Below, in pieces: positions 61,997 to 64,000 of a stretch of 64,000 nucleotides of DNA (positions are counted from its first letter, which is position 1; every line of letters begins with the position of its first letter). Location: positions 372,001-436,000 of the forward strand of contig NZ_CAJZAH010000001.1 of assembly GCF_914271545.1 (NCBI RefSeq). The letters are read 5' to 3'. The notes beneath the pieces were generated by a model. It was given only the letters and a program-made list of their open reading frames with translations. It did not search any database and was not told the DNA's origin. The position numbers and the translations under genes are program-made. The DNA is from Cupriavidus respiraculi. GTDB taxonomy: Bacteria; Pseudomonadota; Gammaproteobacteria; Burkholderiales; Burkholderiaceae.

Positions 61997-62983
61997 CTAG
62001 TCGAGCCGGACCTTTGCTGAATCAGCCACGCGCTTCCATTTCGTAACTTCGGTGCGCAGAAACGCATCGAATGCTTCCGGGGTGCCGCCTGCGATCTGCG
62101 CGCCTTGAGCCATCAGCTTGTCGCGGACCTCCGGATCCTGAAGGGCTTTGTTGAACTGGCTGTTCATCTTAGCAACGATGGCTGGTGAGGTCCCGGTCGG
62201 CACCATAAATCCACCCCAAGAAACGGCTTCGTATCCGCTTATCCCGAGCGCTTCATCTACCGTCGGCACATCGGGCAGTGCCGGCAATCGAGTCTTGCTC
62301 GTGACCGCAAGAGCCCTGAGTTTTCCACTCTTGACATGTGGCATTCCAGCAAGCGCGGTGGGAAGGGCAACATTGATCTGCTGACCGAGCACGTCTGTGA
62401 GCGAAGGCGCGTCTCCCTTATAGGGAACGTGGTTCATCTTGACGCCAGCCATGGTACTAAGGAGTTCCCCGGCCAGATGGCTGCCCGAACCGTTGCCTGC
62501 AGATCCAAAGGTAATCTGTCCTGGCTTGGCCTTTGCTAATGAGACCAGTTGGCGCAGGTCCTTCACCGGCGAATTTGCTGCCGTGACGATAATGAGCGGC
62601 ACCTTTGTCACCAAGACAACTGGCGTAAAGTCTTTCAGCGTGTCATAAGGAAGTCTCCCGTATACGGCCGGGTTGATGGCATTCGGCCCAAGGTTGGCCA
62701 TCAGCACGGTGTAGCCGTCAGGCTGCGCCTTCGCAACGGCTTCATTAGCGATGATGCCGTTTGCGCCAGGCCGGTTCTCCACAACAACAGACTCTCCCCA
62801 TGCCTGGCTAAGCTTAGCGCTTAGGAGCCTGGCGGTCACGTCTGAGGCGCCGCCAGGGGGATATGGAAGAACGACCCGAATCGGCTGGACCGGCCATTCC
62901 TTAGCGTGGGCGGCGGCCAGACCGATGGTCAGTGTCACTCCGCAAACGGCTAATGCCCCCGCAATTCGTAGCAATCGATGCAT
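61997..62983 (-). CDS. Bug/TctC-family periplasmic solute-binding protein (intact copy B)
   Basis: A 328-residue Bug protein: signal peptide MHRLLRIAGALAVCGVTLTI...AHA, then WPVQPIRVVLPYPPGGASDV and NRPGANGIIANEAVAKAQPD. It is the complete version of the truncated gene at 43154-43772. It lies 58 bases after the CoA-transferase gene on the same strand, so the two probably form an operon for uptake and CoA activation of one acid. Confidence 0.93.
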   Translation of the reverse strand: MHRLLRIAGALAVCGVTLTIGLAAAHAKEWPVQPIRVVLPYPPGGASDVTARLLSAKLSQAWGESVVVENRPGANGIIANEAVAKAQPDGYTVLMANLGPNAINPAVYGRLPYDTLKDFTPVVLVTKVPLIIVTAANSPVKDLRQLVSLAKAKPGQITFGSAGNGSGSHLAGELLSTMAGVKMNHVPYKGDAPSLTDVLGQQINVALPTALAGMPHVKSGKLRALAVTSKTRLPALPDVPTVDEALGISGYEAVSWGGFMVPTGTSPAIVAKMNSQFNKALQDPEVRDKLMAQGAQIAGGTPEAFDAFLRTEVTKWKRVADSAKVRLD

Positions 62984-63041
62984 GTCTGTCTCCTTTGAAC
63001 GTGATCTTTATGGTGATCACTGTGGTCGGGCGGATTACACG

Positions 63042-64000
63042 TCAGATCGTCCCATCGCGGCGCATTGCCTCAATTTGCTCCACAGACTTCCCGAGCTCAT
63101 TTTTCAGGATGGTTTCAGTGTGTTCGCCCAGCGCTGGGGGCGCGCGAAGGTAGTCGATACTGCTGCGAGAGAACTTGATAGGGTTCGCAACCTGGGGCGC
63201 GCTTGCACCGCTGCTGTGGGGCAAAGAGAAAACCATTTCACGCGCCCGGATATGGGGATCCTCCAGTGCTTCTGGAATGCTCTGGATCGGGCCACAAGGT
63301 ACGCCGACCGATTCCAGCAGTTTGAGCCACGTGTCTCTCTCTTCTTCTTCAAAGCGAGCCGAGAGCACCTCCACAAGACTTTCACGGTTCTTTAGACGAT
63401 CCGCATTGCGTCGATAGCGGTCATCATCCGGAAGATTGATTAAACCCAGCGCTTCGCACATGGCTCGGAACTGCCGGTCATTACCGACTGCTACGATCAG
63501 AGAGCCATCGCTTGCAGGGAATGACTGATAAGGTGCGAGATTGGGGTGCGCGTTGCCCCAACGACGCGGGTGGCTCCCGCCCACCAAATAGTTCGAGGCC
63601 TGGTTTGCCAGCCACGCCACCTGCGTATCCAGCAGGCTCATATCGATGTACTGCCCGCGGCCACTGCCGACTCGCTCAAATAGCGCGCTGACAATTGCAA
63701 CGCTTGCATACATGCCAGTCATCAAGTCCGATATGGGCACCCCGCATTTTTGCGGGCCGCCACCGGGGACGCCGTCGCGCTCGCCTGTGATGCTCATCAG
63801 CCCGCCCATGGCTTGCACCACGAAATCGTATCCAGCCCGCTTGCGGTATGGGCCCGTCTGCCCGAAGCCGGTGATGGAGCAGTAGACGAGCCGAGGATTG
63901 ATCTCACTCAGGGTCTTGAAGTCCAACCCGTAACGTTGCATATCGCCGAACTTGTAGTTCTCAACGAAGACGTCGCAATCTTTGACTAGCTCGTGCAGCA
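63042..64000 (-). CDS. Class III CoA transferase (CaiB/BaiF family), partial at window edge
   Basis: At least 319 residues of a family III CoA transferase; the frame is open through position 64000 (LHELVKDCDVFVENYKFGDM), so the 5' end lies outside. Catalytic Asp in IDMSLLDTQVAW; other motifs INPRLVYCSITGFGQTGPYR and GGLMSITGERDGVPGGGPQK. It is paralogous to the enzyme at 51870-53147. It heads the Bug/LacI group. Confidence 0.92.
   Translation of the reverse strand, partial: LHELVKDCDVFVENYKFGDMQRYGLDFKTLSEINPRLVYCSITGFGQTGPYRKRAGYDFVVQAMGGLMSITGERDGVPGGGPQKCGVPISDLMTGMYASVAIVSALFERVGSGRGQYIDMSLLDTQVAWLANQASNYLVGGSHPRRWGNAHPNLAPYQSFPASDGSLIVAVGNDRQFRAMCEALGLINLPDDDRYRRNADRLKNRESLVEVLSARFEEEERDTWLKLLESVGVPCGPIQSIPEALEDPHIRAREMVFSLPHSSGASAPQVANPIKFSRSSIDYLRAPPALGEHTETILKNELGKSVEQIEAMRRDGTI

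Overview
The window reads as GC-rich betaproteobacterial (Burkholderiales) chromosome. The gene types (many solo periplasmic tripartite-tricarboxylate 'Bug/TctC' receptors, LysR/IclR/LacI regulators, CoA-dependent catabolic operons, a MarR next to an aceE-like gene) fit Cupriavidus or a close relative; genus is inference.

Layout. (1) 1-8.2 kb: a minus-strand operon for an organosulfur or sulfur-amino-acid compound (thiol dioxygenase, four-domain rhodanese protein, Bug receptor, PLP lyase, aspartoacylase-family hydrolase, second Bug receptor, DMSO-reductase/BisC-type molybdoenzyme cut by the window edge) with a divergent LysR gene. (2) 8.3-13.4 kb: a ParD-like antitoxin gene translationally coupled to an extra methionine aminopeptidase, an SDR/AraC pair and an NmrA-like/LysR pair. 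(3) 13.8-21.1 kb: LysR plus an operon of Bug receptor, ADP-forming acyl-CoA synthetase, two crotonase-fold enzymes and an aldehyde dehydrogenase, whose logic resembles non-oxidative side-chain cleavage of ferulate-like acids. (4) 21.3-25.6 kb: TetR remnant, a beta-propeller lipoprotein and decayed Ohr, SDR and LysR genes. (5) 25.6-31.1 kb: a clearly AT-richer Tn7-like transposition module (tnsA-like, tnsB, tnsC, tniQ) with no recognised cargo inside it. (6) 31.7-33.7 kb: a remnant of an antiphage locus, namely a SAVED-domain nuclease of Cap4 (CBASS) type, a broken gene made of 23-residue repeats, and a short 5' remnant, without an identifiable nucleotidyltransferase. (7) 33.7-47.8 kb: an IS graveyard (IS66 and ISL3 fragments, truncated ISKra4, a four-gene transposase/ATPase element, IS5 split by a group II intron maturase fragment, IS110 with an internal stop) around a fatty-acid-hydroxylase/LysR pair, a LacI gene and a truncated Bug gene. 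(8) 47.8-57 kb: IclR plus an eight-gene CoA-thioester catabolic operon (Bug, VOC protein, ALDH, class III CoA transferase, two crotonases, two acyl-CoA dehydrogenases). (9) 57-64 kb: an AraC-like gene, a P450 with a frameshifted ferredoxin and a remnant of its reductase, an aceE stub with MarR, a second LacI/Bug pair, and a class III CoA transferase cut by the right edge.

The catabolic clusters share one design: a regulator, a high-affinity periplasmic acid receptor without its membrane partner, CoA activation (synthetase or transferase), hydration or dehydrogenation, and aldehyde oxidation. The region has been rearranged: LacI+Bug occurs twice (42.0-43.8 and 60.8-62.6 kb), and the ferredoxin/ferredoxin-reductase junction occurs twice (47.6-47.8 and 57.7-58.1 kb), one copy of each being truncated near mobile elements.
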